64,000 nucleotides of DNA, taken from NCBI GenBank assembly GCA_021234155.1, contig JAJEKV010000056.1, positions 9,039,488 through 9,103,487 of the forward strand, read 5' to 3'. The translations under genes were made by a program, and so were the position numbers. Below, piece by piece: positions 11,566 through 23,660 of this stretch. Source of the stretch: Isoetes taiwanensis (Eukaryota; Streptophyta; Lycopodiopsida; Isoetales; Isoetaceae). A model generated the notes under the pieces. It was given only the letters and a program-made list of their open reading frames with translations. It did no database searches and was not told the DNA's origin. Position 1 is the first letter of the stretch, and each line of letters opens with the position of its first letter.

Positions 11566-12617
11566 CTAAATATTTACAATCCGCACAACACAATCAAGCA
11601 TACTCCTCGTCCAAGGTGACCGCAGAGGAATCGGAGGAGCTCTCCTTCGTGAAACTTCATCTCCAGACTCTTCGTCTGGAGCCTGGATTAGGGGTTATAA
11701 TTGTTCGTAGTAGAGCTGATGAAATAAAGATATCAGCATCTCGTAAACTCACTTTTTCAAGATCAGCTTGCTTCGTCGTCTGTCTCTTGGAACCACTAGG
11801 TTATAAAGGAGTCTAGATGCAAAATGATAGTGGCCTTAGGACATGCCATCTTGTAACAAACAAACACACACAAGGGATTAGTCCACAAGGATTAAGTGGG
11901 GAGGGAAGCATCTTATAACCTAAATTATTAGGTTATAAAGCAATCTAGGAAAAGACCCTAGATTATCTGCTCTGTTGCGCCCCTCTGCGTAAGTTAGACT
12001 AGGTTACAAGCAGTCTCAAATATTTTTACACGCCTACATGTATTAATATATTCACACGTACTCCTTGGATCTCGACCCCAATGAGATAGCATCCTCTGCG
12101 TATGTATATGCTTATCATAAGGGGGCTTTCCCCTTGGCCCATCCATCTAGCCATCCAGCCACGAACGTGGAGTCATATGGCCACCCCACCCCTCCGAAGA
12201 TAGGTAGCTAAATAATGCAATATGCCAAAGATTACCATGAATAACCTTTACCTATTATAATCTCAAAATATGGACCAACAGTATTCCTAAATACGATACC
12301 ACATCCATGTAGTATGCAACCCCATAACAACCAATGTCAATATCTTTCTATTGACATGAGATAAGTATTGCGAAACACGGTTAACAGTCTAGCCAAATAT
12401 AAATCTAAAACAAGAAAATTCTATCTTCTATGCTCCTAACTTATAATAATATTATCTGTCAGTTCTATAATCTAATATCCCCAGGCACAGTTCTATGGTT
12501 TGATATATCCGGCTTGCTAAGGCAGGATTCTATAACTTAAAATGTCCAAACTTGCTAAATGTATGGGACTATAATTTAATATATTAAGGCTTCCAAAGGT
12601 ATAGGATTATCCCAACA

Positions 12618-15600
12618 TGTATAATGCAGTCTCCTTTTTTGTTTGATATAGAATATTTTTTTGAGGGCATTTTTTTCTGTGCTGAGAATGATTTTAGAGG
12701 CGACACATATGAGAAGACTATAGTCAAAATTAAGCCTTCTGATAAGACTATAGTCAAAATTAAGCCTTATGATATGGGGGATTCCTCCGGTGAATCTTCC
12801 CATTCCCTACAAGCAATCTCTTTATACTCTGTATTGCCTACTTAGGGGGCATCTCGATTAGCCCAATTTCAGGGCTTCGTTATGCTTCGTGAGCATTGGG
12901 CACAGATTTGACCAATTCATGACGGATGTGATCAACAAAGGGACGAGTTTTAGCTTCAAATCGAGTTGCAAATCTTCTCTTTGTTCTATTTTGTGGCTGC
13001 ACAGCTCTTATAGATTGGATCTGCAGAGAAAATTGGGTGGAGGTGTTTTTGGAAGTGACTGAACTCAAGTTCTTTAGATTTTAGAGGTAATCTTATCCGT
13101 CCGCTTGCTTGCTCTCCGGATTTTGCTGCGTTGTGCTCCGACAATGGCGTTTATGCGAGGTCGCCCCTTTTAATGTTTGGTTCACCATTCAAGGTATTTT
13201 ATGTCGATTTCATGCAAGACCTGATTTTGGAGTGACCTTTCCCATTTTTCCATTGATGCTAACTCTGATAGAAATTAGGAAGCATTTTGAAGAAGTTTTG
13301 TATGAAGTATAAGCACCAGAGCAGTAGGATGTTTAAGAAAACTATGACCAGTCTGTAGAAGTTAGGTGATTCATTCCAGATAGAACAATGGGGATTTTGG
13401 GCCAGGGAAAATGCATATGTTATCGGATATGGCAACCCAGTTTTACATAGTGCAAGTAACAGCGGATCATCCTCCCAGATTTCTTTGCCATAATCCTGTT
13501 TGAGCACATGCTCTCATGAAGCCCCAATGGGTCTGCAGCCCAACAAACCTGCAGATAAAGCCGTTTGTGGCAATCTGGCAGAAAAATAATAAATGCATCT
13601 AAATAATGAAAATAGAAAAAAGCACGGCTTCATCTTGGTATTTCCATCTGAGTTTTCTTCTTAAAACATTTCTCTATTTTTTCATGTGTTTGCAGGTAGT
13701 TACATATCCACAATGATAAATCTGAAAGCAAAAGAAAGCTAGGTTCTTCTATTTTGTTTTTTGATGCAATTGTATCTGAGCTTTTCAAAATCTAAAGCAC
13801 AGGAAGAGAGGTCATATCCTGTATTCCTGAACTGTGCAGGCAAACTATCTTTGGAATCAGATTTACTGAATCCATGGCTGCCCGAATCCACCCCTTTGCA
13901 GAATAACTCTGTCTAGAGGCTGCAAGAGACAAGGAAAAACGTAAGATAGAAATGATCAACACAGTAATTCAAGCCTTCTAGTCCCTTTCAACAAAACCCA
14001 TTCATAACCCTGAGCAAATGGCATGTTTCTGCCTGCTAGAGGCCTGAATATGTCGTCCTCCATAGCCAACCATTGTTATCTTTGTTCCTGTGGTCCTAGT
14101 TCTAGCCTTTTCATTTGGGTAAAATAGTTTAGATTTCCCAATTCCCAGTTTAGGACCTCTGCTCATTATTCGATTGATTTCCATGCTTAATCTAATTTGT
14201 TTGAACATCTGAGAGAAATTTCAGTTCACAATCTGAAGATATGCCATTCACTCTAGGTTTTTAGTTTTTTATGCTTGAATAGTCTTTGGTTTTGGGCAAA
14301 TCGAAGTAGCCCAAATTCAAGCATTATAGTAATCTATGCAATTTAGCTGAAAAGCCCTTGTTGCGCAGAGCCGGAATTGGTGAATTTGGAGCCGAATTCA
14401 AACTGCTCAATTGAACAGATGAAATGAGATGGGATAAAAAGGCAGAAAAAGGACTTTAAACCATGTTAAAACCTACCTGTAAGTGGCCAATTTTTCCTTA
14501 AACAACCCTTGCAGGGTCAGATTTTATTGCTGGCGGGCGGCTATATTCACAGGTTGAATGGCGAATAACTACACTAATGCAAACATATGCGTAGCTAGAG
14601 GGACATTTGCTCGGCCATGAATTTTTGTTCACATCCACTATAAAAGTGTGAATTTGTTAAAACTAAATGGAAAGTTAGAAGAATACATTATTTTAGTTTA
14701 GCATGTGGCGCCTTCCCATAAGCACAAGGTCATAAGATATTGTGGAACAACAAAAACTTTGAATGCACAAGGTGATAAGAATTTGTGGATAGATAAATGC
14801 ACAGGGTGGTAAGAACTTAAAAAAATTTTACGGTGTGAATTACATATTTAGCTAGAAAAAAACCTAGTTGTTGAAGAGAGAATCATTGTGAATAGAATTG
14901 TACTTTAGATTTACATAATGCAGTTCCTAGCGACCTGGGTTTCTCACTATTGGCTTCTTTTGCCTACTCGAATACCCTGCAAAACCCTCGTTATCTGAGT
15001 CGAAATCCAAGTGAAGTGAAGAGAAATGCTCGCGCCGGCCTTGGCGGCCGCGATAAATTTCTTGTATTTTTTTTATATATCAAGGCTTGTATGGGGATAT
15101 TGGACACTAGTATCCCTGAAAAAACAAAAGAAGAAGAAGGTCACGGCGGACCAGATAGTGGATAGCCTGATTTGAGGAAGATTGTGGAGACGATGCACAG
15201 ACCTCAGTTCTGGAATCTGCCAGTAAGGCCAAGTTTTACCCCAAGGGACCCGAACTTGGATAACAAAAGCGAATTCCATAGCAAGATCCGGTTTCAGAAC
15301 CCAAGGACATGAATTATTCCATAGAAGAGATCGATTTGGCAGAATAAAAACAAATTTTTATTGAAGAACTGAAAGCAAGGTTTGGATTTACAAAGCTTGG
15401 TGGCCAAATTTCATAGGCAGGATGCCAGATCTTGGAGAACCGAAATCGATTTATATAGCAGGTATACTGAGATCGAATTGGAAAATGGCTCTAGGTGTTA
15501 CGGTTCTTACTTCTTTGTGTTTCAATTATGGCAACAGCCAGAACTCAAGCAATCAATTCCTCCCCCCTCCCCCCCCCCCCCCCCCCCAGGTTTGCTTCCA

Positions 15601-15925
15601 CTTCCTGCCAGGGCATACTTCCAGATGCCCATCCATCCTGTTAGAAACCCGGATTTTGCATGGTTATTCTTGAATCAAGCAGATTCTGCTGCCTGATATG
15701 CCATGATTAAGTAGCCCCGATTTTAAGGGTGCTTACACATTCTCAAAGGGCCACTAGGACCATTAACTTATTGTAAATATATGCCTACCTTGCTACTATA
15801 CCTACGACATAATATCTAGCTATTGACGTGATTGGAGCAGATCTAAGCCACTGGGTTCGTTACATATTTGTTGATCAATATGTTTGTTTATCACTCCCCC
15901 CTCCCCCTCCCCCCAAAACACTCAG
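12618..15925. other. Unassigned intergenic DNA
   Basis: No gene family is recognisable. A 30-base unit containing AGACTATAGTCAAAATTAAG is repeated twice at about 12714-12773. A mononucleotide C tract lies at about 15559-15587 and a C-rich tract at 15893-15914. Open frames near 12880-13070 (minus) and 15382-15696 (plus) lack good starts, and the latter runs through the C tract, so I do not call them genes. Confidence 0.35.
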
Positions 15926-15929
15926 CAAC

Positions 15930-17280
15930 AAAACAAAAGGCTCAGAGAGGATATATTGCCTATTGGACAGGTTCTATAGCTGTACCAGTAGCCTAGACAT
16001 ATGGGACCAGGCCATCATCAGATCAGACTGCAACAACTTCATATATGATCACATTTCTCAAATTTTAGAGTCACATTCCATTCCTTCTAGGTGCAAAGAT
16101 GTGAGTACCTCATTTAAATTTAACATGGAGCTGCTGCACTAAGATGTTCTGTATGATCTGTAGAAGTAAATCAATGTTTTGTCCAAAAAATGAAGCAGGC
16201 AATGGATTGGATAAAAAAGTAGAGCAAAGAATGAAATGAGAAGAAAAAGAAAAAGAAAAATAAATAATGTTTGTAGCCAAATGAAGCAGATAAAAGAGTC
16301 TTTTTTTGGATAAGGATAATACAAGGTTGCAGGAGATAGCAAAAAGATTGGAAATTGATGTAATGTATATTGAGGAATCTGAAGCTCAATGTTTGGCCAT
16401 CAGAATTAAATAGCAATATATAAATCATATGGATAAGAGTAGCTCCTCTTTCTTCTTTAGATCATCCAAGAATAGGCACATAAACAATGGCATGATCTCT
16501 ATTACGAATGATCTGGATAACACAATTCAAGATTAATAGAATATACAAGCTTTCTTTGCTCAAAAATATCAAGAGCTTTTTGGACAACAAGCTTACTTTA
16601 AACTGGAGTTGAAGTCCTTATTAGCATTGACCCTGCAATAACATCTTTGATAATGACTAGCTTGCGTTCATTCCAAAATAGGAGGAAATATTTGCCACTT
16701 ACATTTAATAGCTCCTGGAAAAAGTCCCGGGCCTGGTGGTTTCCTCCCGAAATTCTACAAGGAATTTTAGGACATCTTGCAAGAGAATGTACTACCTTTA
16801 TTCAGGGTGCATGGATGGCTGAGCATTTGCACCCTGCAATTAATGCTAGCATGATAGCTCTGGTACCAAAAGTGCCGGATTCTTTAGTTGGTTTCTTAAA
16901 CTGAGGGCCAATCTCTCTTGCCAATACCAGTTACAAAATTCTAGCCAAATTGTTAGCAAATAGGTTGAAACCAATGTTAAACAAGGTGATAAATCCAATC
17001 AAAACTGCTTTCCTTCCTCCTAGGAGCATTCTTGATAACTTTATTTCAATCTATGAAAGTTTTCATTGGAGCAAAGTCAGTGATCAAAACTGTGTGCTGC
17101 TCAAACTCAAATTCAAAAGGGCATTTGACACAATTCTTTGGGACTTCCTTTATAAAGCAATGGAGTATCTTGCATTCTCTCAATAAATCATCAAACTCGT
17201 GCACTATTAATGATTCTCCCTCTCAATTTTTTTTCATGTAAAAGTGGGGTTAAACGAGGATCCCCCTTGGCCCCTATCCA
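15930..17280 (+). pseudogene. L1-type LINE ORF2 relic, first half (endonuclease end and RT)
   Basis: Read in shifting frames, the segment follows ORF2 of the LINE at 27814. The end of the endonuclease appears as LLDRFYSCTSSLDIWDQ and CNNFIYDH (compare ALDRFYVSNSIDSFWDN). RT blocks follow: PGPGGFLPKFY-like at about 16730, AEHLHPAINASMIALVPKV, a GPISLANTSYKILAKLLANR block after a stop, LPPRSILDNFISIYESFHW, and CVLLKLKFKRAFDTILWDF, where the catalytic Asp of the LDFKRAFD motif has become Lys. It ends at VKRGSPLAPIHF where a long T-run begins. Several stops and frameshifts make it a dead relic. It continues at 22914. Confidence 0.75.
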
Positions 17281-17303
17281 TTTTTTTTTTTTTTTTTTTT
17301 TTT
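17281..17303. repeat. T(23) tract at the left border of a 5.6-kb insertion
   Basis: The LINE relic reads up to CCCCTATCCATTTT and then enters 23 T residues. The same phrase, CCCCATCCATTTTT, reappears at 22914, directly followed by the missing continuation of the relic. The T-run is therefore the reversed poly(A) tail of whatever was inserted, with the phrase as target duplication. Confidence 0.7.
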
Positions 17304-17699
17304 ATTATTTGGCTGTGCAAGGCATGTTTGGCTGAGCAACTGAGCAACATGCACCTCAGACTTTAGGTTGTTTCCCTTTGGGTATATTCAAGGGCAAAGG
17401 TCCTTTATGAAGCTATATATGCTTATTCTAAATTCCTTGATATGGGATATTGTTATGAAAGTCAAATAATAACTTAGACAAGTGAAATGCTTCATCTAAT
17501 ATTTATTATGTTAAAGCATATGCATGCATCTTTTTCTAAAATGCATGTTGGACGTGTAGAGATCAACATGCAAGTGTTGCATGCAACTTTTAATATCAAG
17601 AGGTTTATCAAACGTGGATTTCCTATTGCCAATTGCTCTCATAAAAGATGTTGGTAAGTAGTAAACATAAGCTCTCTATTTTTCTTTTGAAAAATACAA

Positions 17700-19228
17700 G
17701 GGAAACAATTTGGGCACAGATAGTTTAGGGCTTTTGGGTTGCCCTAATATGCATGCTCTTGAGCGGCTACTGTCGTTTGCCAGCTATGGAAATAACAGAT
17801 ATAGAAATGCTCTGTTCTGGAAGTCGATGCTCGAAGGCGCCCTATCTTGTTGGTGCCAGTAAATGTTGCAGCAGATGGCTAAGGCGGTAAGCCTGGAAAA
17901 CTTGGCCGATACCATCTGGGATCAATACAAATGCAGCAGTTGCCATTAGTTATGATGCAATGCAAAAGGCATGGACGCTGTTGTAGATGCATCTCTGTAG
18001 CAGATGATTTATGTGGATATGCTATGAAGTACCGGAGATATAAGAAGAATAGTATTTCGGTGCAGAGCTTCAATGCAAAAAGCCTGGAAGATTTTGCAGA
18101 CACTTTTCATTGCAGATTATCATATATCAGTGCAAAATGAGGCGAGCAACCAGAAATAACTAGGTTCTTACTGTTATTCCAAAATGAAATAGTTGAAATG
18201 ACATGTAGTTCGTATCTTTCAAAAGATTATGTCCATGGATTTCAAATGCTTAGGAGCTATGTGTTTATCCCAAGAAAGCCATCTATGCTTGGATCTTAAC
18301 TTTAGAAATTGTCTTAAGGTTGAGGTTCTGGCTTTTATATCTAGTTATCTGACAAATAATTGGTCTATGCATGGCTGCAATAAAGGACACAGTCTAAACT
18401 CTGCAGGAATGCAAACATTTAATCTATTTCAGACCCGCTGATCTGTTACAGTAGAGACTTTGTATTATGGACATCAGCAAAGGAATAATATTGATTTTAG
18501 CAAGTTTACAGAGGGCATTAGTGCATAATGCATAGACATGGATAATGGCAGTTGCTAATATATTCTCCTTTCATTTCTTTTGCTAATTCTAACTCAGGGC
18601 AAAAGGCACAATGGGTAATCAGTGATGAACTGAAAATTCCAATGTACCTTTTGGCCCTTGCCCTGATACCGTTTTCACGCTAACAGGGTATTGATTGGCT
18701 GCAGGTACGGGATTTTCTTCCCATTGTACTTTTTGCTTTGTAGGTTGGATTTGGCTAAGAATGATGGAGTAATGGAAGAGAGCACGGCCGTGATACTTTC
18801 AAGACGGTGGAAAAAGGGAATGAAAATGACCAATACAAAGTCAAGGCATAACGGTCATGATGGCTAGTTTGCTTTTTTGAATACTTCTTCTACTTTGAAT
18901 ATTTAGATTGAACATAACAGGTGATGAAATCTGGTCTGATATTTGTGTATTTTAATGCATATAAATTGGGGTTGATGTTAGCTGAAACTTCTTGAAATAA
19001 TATGCTCTATTGCATGCATAAGATATACTTCAATAAGTCATGCTTGATAATGATTATGGAATTAAGAATATAGTTTATTTTGTTACATGATAACGTTGAT
19101 ACAGTACACCAGGAAAGGATGGTACCATCTAGGACTTAACGGTTCTTGTATGGCCAGATAAGACAGCAAAGGGATTGACCAATGCTGATGTTTGTGCTAG
19201 TATAGACTAGTTCAACCCGGGTTTTTTT
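17700..19228 (+). repeat. Direct duplication, unit A
   Basis: This segment is repeated downstream at about 20285-22094. Anchors are TAGGGCTTTTGGGTTGCCCT (17726, matched at 20309 with one extra T), ATGGGTAATCAG (18611 and 21421) and GGATGGTACCATCTAGGACT (19117 and 21986). The offset grows from 2.58 to 2.87 kb, so indels have accumulated. Weaker similarity may reach back to about 17310 and 19900. It contains exon-like segments listed separately. The unit continues past 19228 without the T-run seen in unit B. Confidence 0.7.
18600..18683 (+). other. Exon-like segment, copy A
   Basis: A 28-codon frame reads QKAQWVISDELKIPMYLLAL and on through ALIPF to a stop. It is preceded by a CTCAG acceptor-like site and the second half looks like a membrane helix. 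The paired copy at 21410-21493 has the same length and frame. Most differences are silent or conservative: AGT/AGC, GAA/GAG and ATT/ATC are silent, Asp/Glu is conservative, while Lys/Glu and Ser/Leu are not. I do not recognise the protein. Confidence 0.35.
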
Positions 19229-19386
19229 CATGACACTTCTGTGCATTGGTCTTACCAGTGCTGCCAAACTTTCTTGGGGTGGCTTATAGCACTTGCTTTT
19301 TTATAATCATTGTTACTGCTGTGCTCTATTTATTTAAGTGCAAGTTTTACTTCTTGATCATCTCATAGTGCCACATATGAATGCAG

Positions 19387-19449
19387 GCGGAACTTGATAA
19401 TGAAGTGAAAGCCAGAGTTCAAGATTATCATTCCTACTTGGAATATTGA
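19387..19449 (+). other. Terminal-exon-like segment
   Basis: After a good acceptor (TGAATGCAG) the frame reads AELDNEVKARVQDYHSYLEY and stops. Together with 18600-18683 and a middle frame containing LDLAKNDGVMEES after a CTTTGTAG acceptor-like site (18743 onward), it looks like the 3' exons of an unrecognised host gene. Unit B shows the middle segment again as LDLAKDDGEMEEFTAILLSR, but I do not find this last exon there. Confidence 0.3.
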
Positions 19450-20284
19450 ACTAACGAGCTACAATATTGAAAGGTACTGATGTCACGATTTGTCATTTGG
19501 CACAGTGTGCTATTTGGCTGTACGAATATACATGGACTGTTGTCCAACAATGCCACTTGGCTTTGTAGTTTATGCCAGTTGGCTGTACATGTTTCCTTTC
19601 TTGGAATTTGAGAATTATAAGATATGGACTACACATGCCTAACAATGGTCCAAAGATAGGGTGGATTATTTGGCCTACTGTACTTATGTTATGCCAGTTG
19701 GATATACATATGACAACACAGTGCAGCTATAGGTTTTGGAAAACTTGATAATCAAAGTATGTTCTAAGCATACGATTCTCGTAAGCTTTAAAGTATGGGA
19801 TGAGGCTTAACCCCTGCTGTGGCAGTGGGGGTTAGCTCTTCCCATGGTCACAGATTGATACCTTGAAGGTGTGTTTACCCTCATTCCACGGTAGGTGGTA
19901 GGGTTTTTTTTATTAATGCAATGATGGCAATTTTATTGGATGTGTAACTGAGCATCTGAGCAAGACGTGTTTGTCTTGTAGTCAATTCTAAGACAAATAT
20001 CCACTAGGAGGCATTATGGCAACGTTGCCAGGTTGTGTAATCTTGATATGCTGTAAACCTTGTCATACATCAGGGAGATTTAAACAGGTCCATTTCATTT
20101 ATTACACTTGCTGCACATTCACCATTATGAAATGCTGGAATGATGCAATCCTTTTTGGCATTAGCTTATTTGAACTCTGCACATAATCTTCAACAGCTCA
20201 ACTTTAGAGAATTGCTAGGGCAATGGTCCATATGAAGTGAATATTTGCAAATGTCAAAATATATGGTTCGTATTGCAAATGCAT

Positions 20285-22094
20285 TATGCTCATTAGAAGA
20301 CTAACATTTAGGGCTTTTTGGGTTGCCCTAGCATGCATTCTCTCGTGCGGCTTGAGCGGCTACCTCTGTTCTGGGAGCCGATACCCTAAAGTACCTAAAT
20401 TGGCTGGTGCTTGGTGCTGGTAAATGTTAAAGCAGATAGCTAAGCCGATGCCATATGTAGCAATGATCAAGCAAGGATGTCCTTTTCTTTGGAGACTACG
20501 GCCATAAGAAGGAGTTGCATTTCCGATGGAGAAAAGCAGGGAAGCCGGTTCAGGCTTTTGATGTCATGAGATTTTTGAAGCAACAAAAAAAAAAAAAAAA
20601 AAGGAAAAGTTCTTAACGAACGAAAAGCTCAATCTGAAGCAAATGCAGTTTGGTAGCAGAGCTCTAAGGTAGCGTTGATTTGGTAGCAGAGCTCTAAGGT
20701 GAAGCTGCTTTATTCCAGTGATTTGTCCTGTCAGTATACAAGGATAGATAGATCCGATGCTTATTCTTATTCATCTGAAGACACCCGAAAGAGATTGATG
20801 GTGCCTTATTTCTTTTTGTTCATATCAAGAGCTGGGTTCACATGAGCAACGTTTCATCTTCATTTGGAAATGTTACACCTAAGTTCTGTAGCAGAAATAC
20901 AAAATGAAATGCCAGGAGGAGTATACACAGCTTGGCAAATACTTGGCAGATACTGCACCTGGATTTCCTCAAAATCGGCACTCAAAATATGGACGAATCC
21001 AAACAACAGGTTCTTATGAATAATATGATTCTATTTTTTCTAGAATGCTTTGATTCTTTACTGTCTAAAGGTTTATTCCAGTAGCATAATAATTTATTCG
21101 ATCTAGTACATGTTAAAGCTTATGACCTTATATTTTAAATGTACCACATGCAAATTGTGGTTTGGCAGATCTGCAAATAGGTAATTTATGGCATTTGGAA
21201 ATGCTTATTGCATGTTGCTTTTTCGATGAGTATACTCTACCAAATGCTATTGTTTCATTTTCGAACAAAAAACATGACATTCCTATTCTATTCTGATCGA
21301 AACCATGTTCTAAATGTCATGTAAAATGTGTGCATTAATGGCTGACAGATGTCTATGCAGTTGCATTTTATTCTCCGTTCATTTTTTTAGTCTTTTCTAA
21401 CTGGCAAGGCAAGAGGCACAATGGGTAATCAGCGAAGAGCTGAAAATCCCAATGTACCTTTTGGCCCTTGCCCTGATACCGTTTTTACGCTAATAGGGTA
21501 CTGATTGGCTGCAAGTACGGGATTTTCTTCCCATTGTTCTTTTTGCTTTGTAGGTTGGATTTGGCTAAGGATGATGGAGAAATGGAAGAGTTTACGGCCA
21601 TATTACTTTCAAGATGGTTGCAGAAGGGAATGAAAAAGACCAATACATAGTCAAATCATAACGGTCATGATAGCTAGTTTGCTTTTTTGAATACTTCTGC
21701 TACTTTGAATATCCAGATTGAACATAAAAGGGGATGAAAACTGATCTGATGTGAATCCTTGTTAAACATAATGAATATGGAATTTGTACCAACGTATTTT
21801 CATGTCAATCATGTGTACTTTAATGCTTATAAATTGGGGCTGGTCTTTGCTGAAATTTCTTGAAACGATATGCTTTATTGCATGCATAAGCTATGCTTCA
21901 ATAAGTCATTCCTGACAAGGATTATGGAATTAGGAATATAGTTTTACTTTGTTATATGATAACGTTGATGCAGTACACCAAGAAAGGATGGTACCATCTA
22001 GGACTTAACTGTCCTTGTATGGCCAGATAAGACAGCAAAGGGATTGACCAATGCTGATGTTTGCGCTAGTATAGGCTAGTTCAAGCCGGTTTTT
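20285..22094 (+). repeat. Direct duplication, unit B
   Basis: This is the second copy of the segment at 17700-19228. Similarity stops at CCGG followed by the T-run where the reverse LINE fragment begins. Unit A continues past the same point with CATGACACTTCTGTGCATTG, so the LINE joins exactly at the T-run. Exon-like frames corresponding to unit A lie at 21410-21493 and near 21550-21650. Confidence 0.7.
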
Positions 22095-22913
22095 TTTTTT
22101 TTTTGGAAGAACGACAAACTTTATTGAACTCCAAGCCAAAAGCAAAATCCAAATGCAGAGGCGGGAATAAAGTCTCAGAGGACAATCATGATCCACTGAG
22201 TAGAACCACCAGCTTATGCATAAGACAACACACTCAAATAGGACTCAAATATCAACTGTCGCTTGGCAGGAGCAAGCGAAGAACAATGGTATGCCTTAGC
22301 GATTCTAGCTTGTGCATCCTGGAGGACAACTGCAGGAGGAATATCCAAACCCTGAAAGATACACAGTCTTCTGCGCTTCCAGATGGACCACAACAACCAT
22401 CCTGATGTTAAATGAAATGCTTGGCTCCGCAACTTATTCCAAGTATCCGGATAAATAGCCAGAAGCACTTGCTGACTTGTCAATGTCACATGAAAAAGAG
22501 AAAGCAGCCAAGACCAAACAGGCTGGAGATGAACACATAAAAAGAAACAATGCTCAATGGTCTCGTCCCTTTGCTTGCACAGTGGGCAGAGAGCTGACAC
22601 TCGAGGATCAAATCTGTGGACAAGCACATTCACCCGAGGGCATCTGTGAAGAATCTGCCACCAAAGCACCGCCACCTTAGGATGGAGTAGTTTATCCCAA
22701 GACCAAGTCCACATACGTCTCCAATTACGAGGTGAAAGCTGAAGGGACCACCTAGTGGATGGCGGAAGGATATCACAATTGACAAGCAGCCTATACATAG
22801 AGTTCACAAGCCTATGCTCATGAACACTCTGGTGGGAAACCCACATGCACCCTTTAATAGCCTCTGGAGCAACCAATGGCAGAGTACTAGCAATCTTTTG
22901 CCAAATAGGTCTG
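22090..22913 (-). mobile_element. 5'-truncated L1-type LINE fragment
   Basis: A minus-strand LINE 3' end starts with a reversed 15-base poly(A) (22090-22104). The frame runs from about 22912 to a stop at 22214: DRPIWQKIASTLPLVAPEAI, WDKLLHPKVAVLWWQILHRC, then the zinc-binding block CPLCKQRDETIEHCFFLC, then WSIWKRRRLCIFQGLD. The frame is uninterrupted for about 230 codons, so the copy is younger than the relic at 4085-5520 from the same group. No short target duplication surrounds just this fragment; the duplication found belongs to the larger 17281-22913 insertion. Confidence 0.82.
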
Positions 22914-23165
22914 TCCCCATCCATTTTTAATATGGCTGAAATGGTCACTAAAATCACTGCAAGACTCCATCAATCTGGCAAGATAAGTTGTCTGCAAATG
23001 CTAGAAGATAACAATCCTTTGTCTTTAATGCAGTATGCAGTTGACACCTTCCTGTTCTTGAAAAATGATGGCAGTAGTGGTTTGCACTTCTTCCAGGCCA
23101 TGGAGCTATTTGATGGTGCCGCAAGTGTTTGTCTGAACAAGTCTAAATGTGTGATCGTACTACTA
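22914..23165 (+). pseudogene. L1-type LINE ORF2 relic, second half (RT active-site region)
   Basis: This directly continues the relic that breaks off at 17280. It reads MAEMVTKITARLHQSGKI, then SLMQYAVDTFLFLKNDGS, in which the YADD active site has become YAVD, then FDGAASVCLNKSKCVI. These align with AAEMLTRAVDFHQECGSI, SQYADDTFAFL and FSAASGIYLNINKS of the LINE at 24443-32495. The relic is inactive. Confidence 0.75.
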
Positions 23166-23449
23166 TTTCACAAAAATGTACCTTAATTTCTAGTTTAATC
23201 ATTCTTTTAAATATTGATTTAATTTTTAAAAAAGATTCATCGTGTTATATTTCATCTCCTTTGCAAGTTTGATGGATTTTCCCATTGGAAAGAAGAATCT
23301 ATTGTTAACTTTTTGGGTAATTTTCAAACAGACACCTTTAATGAGATGTTTCAATCTCTGATTCCATTATGTTCAGCATTATGTGTTCCTTTATCTATGG
23401 AGTAACAAAATTTGCCATAATGTAAAAATTACTTTGGGAGGAATGTTTT

Positions 23450-23660
23450 TGCATGGTGCTAACCATTTCGTTCAAGTTTATGCTTCAGTATCATCATTAC
23501 TGCAAAGGTTTTTCCCTTGAAAACCTTTCGAGGCAGGGGTTTTTTAATCCTAGTAGTAATGATTGTACTAGCCCATTGTATGGGTCCCATGACCTATTGG
23601 TCTCCGTGGACGTTAAAAAATCCTATTCTATTCTATTCTATTCTATTCATTATCTAAACT
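23450..23660 (+). mobile_element. Retroposon 3' end with (ATTCT)n tail
   Basis: The segment ends in GTGGACGTTAAAAAATCC followed by about five ATTCT units (to about 23648). A microsatellite-like tail is typical of RTE-type LINEs and of SINEs that use them. Upstream, a GCCCATTGTATGGGTCCCAT stretch is self-complementary. The 5' end is not defined and the family is not recognised. Confidence 0.4.

Larger units (their letters stand above)
10447..12617 (-). mobile_element. LTR (minus orientation) with two nested retroposons
   Basis: On the minus strand this LTR begins TGTTGGGATAATCC at 12617 and ends GGTCTCA at 10447, the canonical TG...CA. It is followed by a 2-base spacer and the Met primer site. 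It aligns in inverse orientation with 7450-10133. Two stretches without a counterpart in the other copy, about 10551-11310 and 11348-11565, are insertions; without them the LTR is about 1.2 kb. No gag or pol sequence follows the primer site. I cannot assign copia or gypsy from the LTR alone. Confidence 0.75.

Noticed and set aside
15382-15696. Proline-rich open frames across 15540-15600
   Set aside because: They exist only because the frames cross a long C tract (poly-Pro); no start context or family supports a gene.
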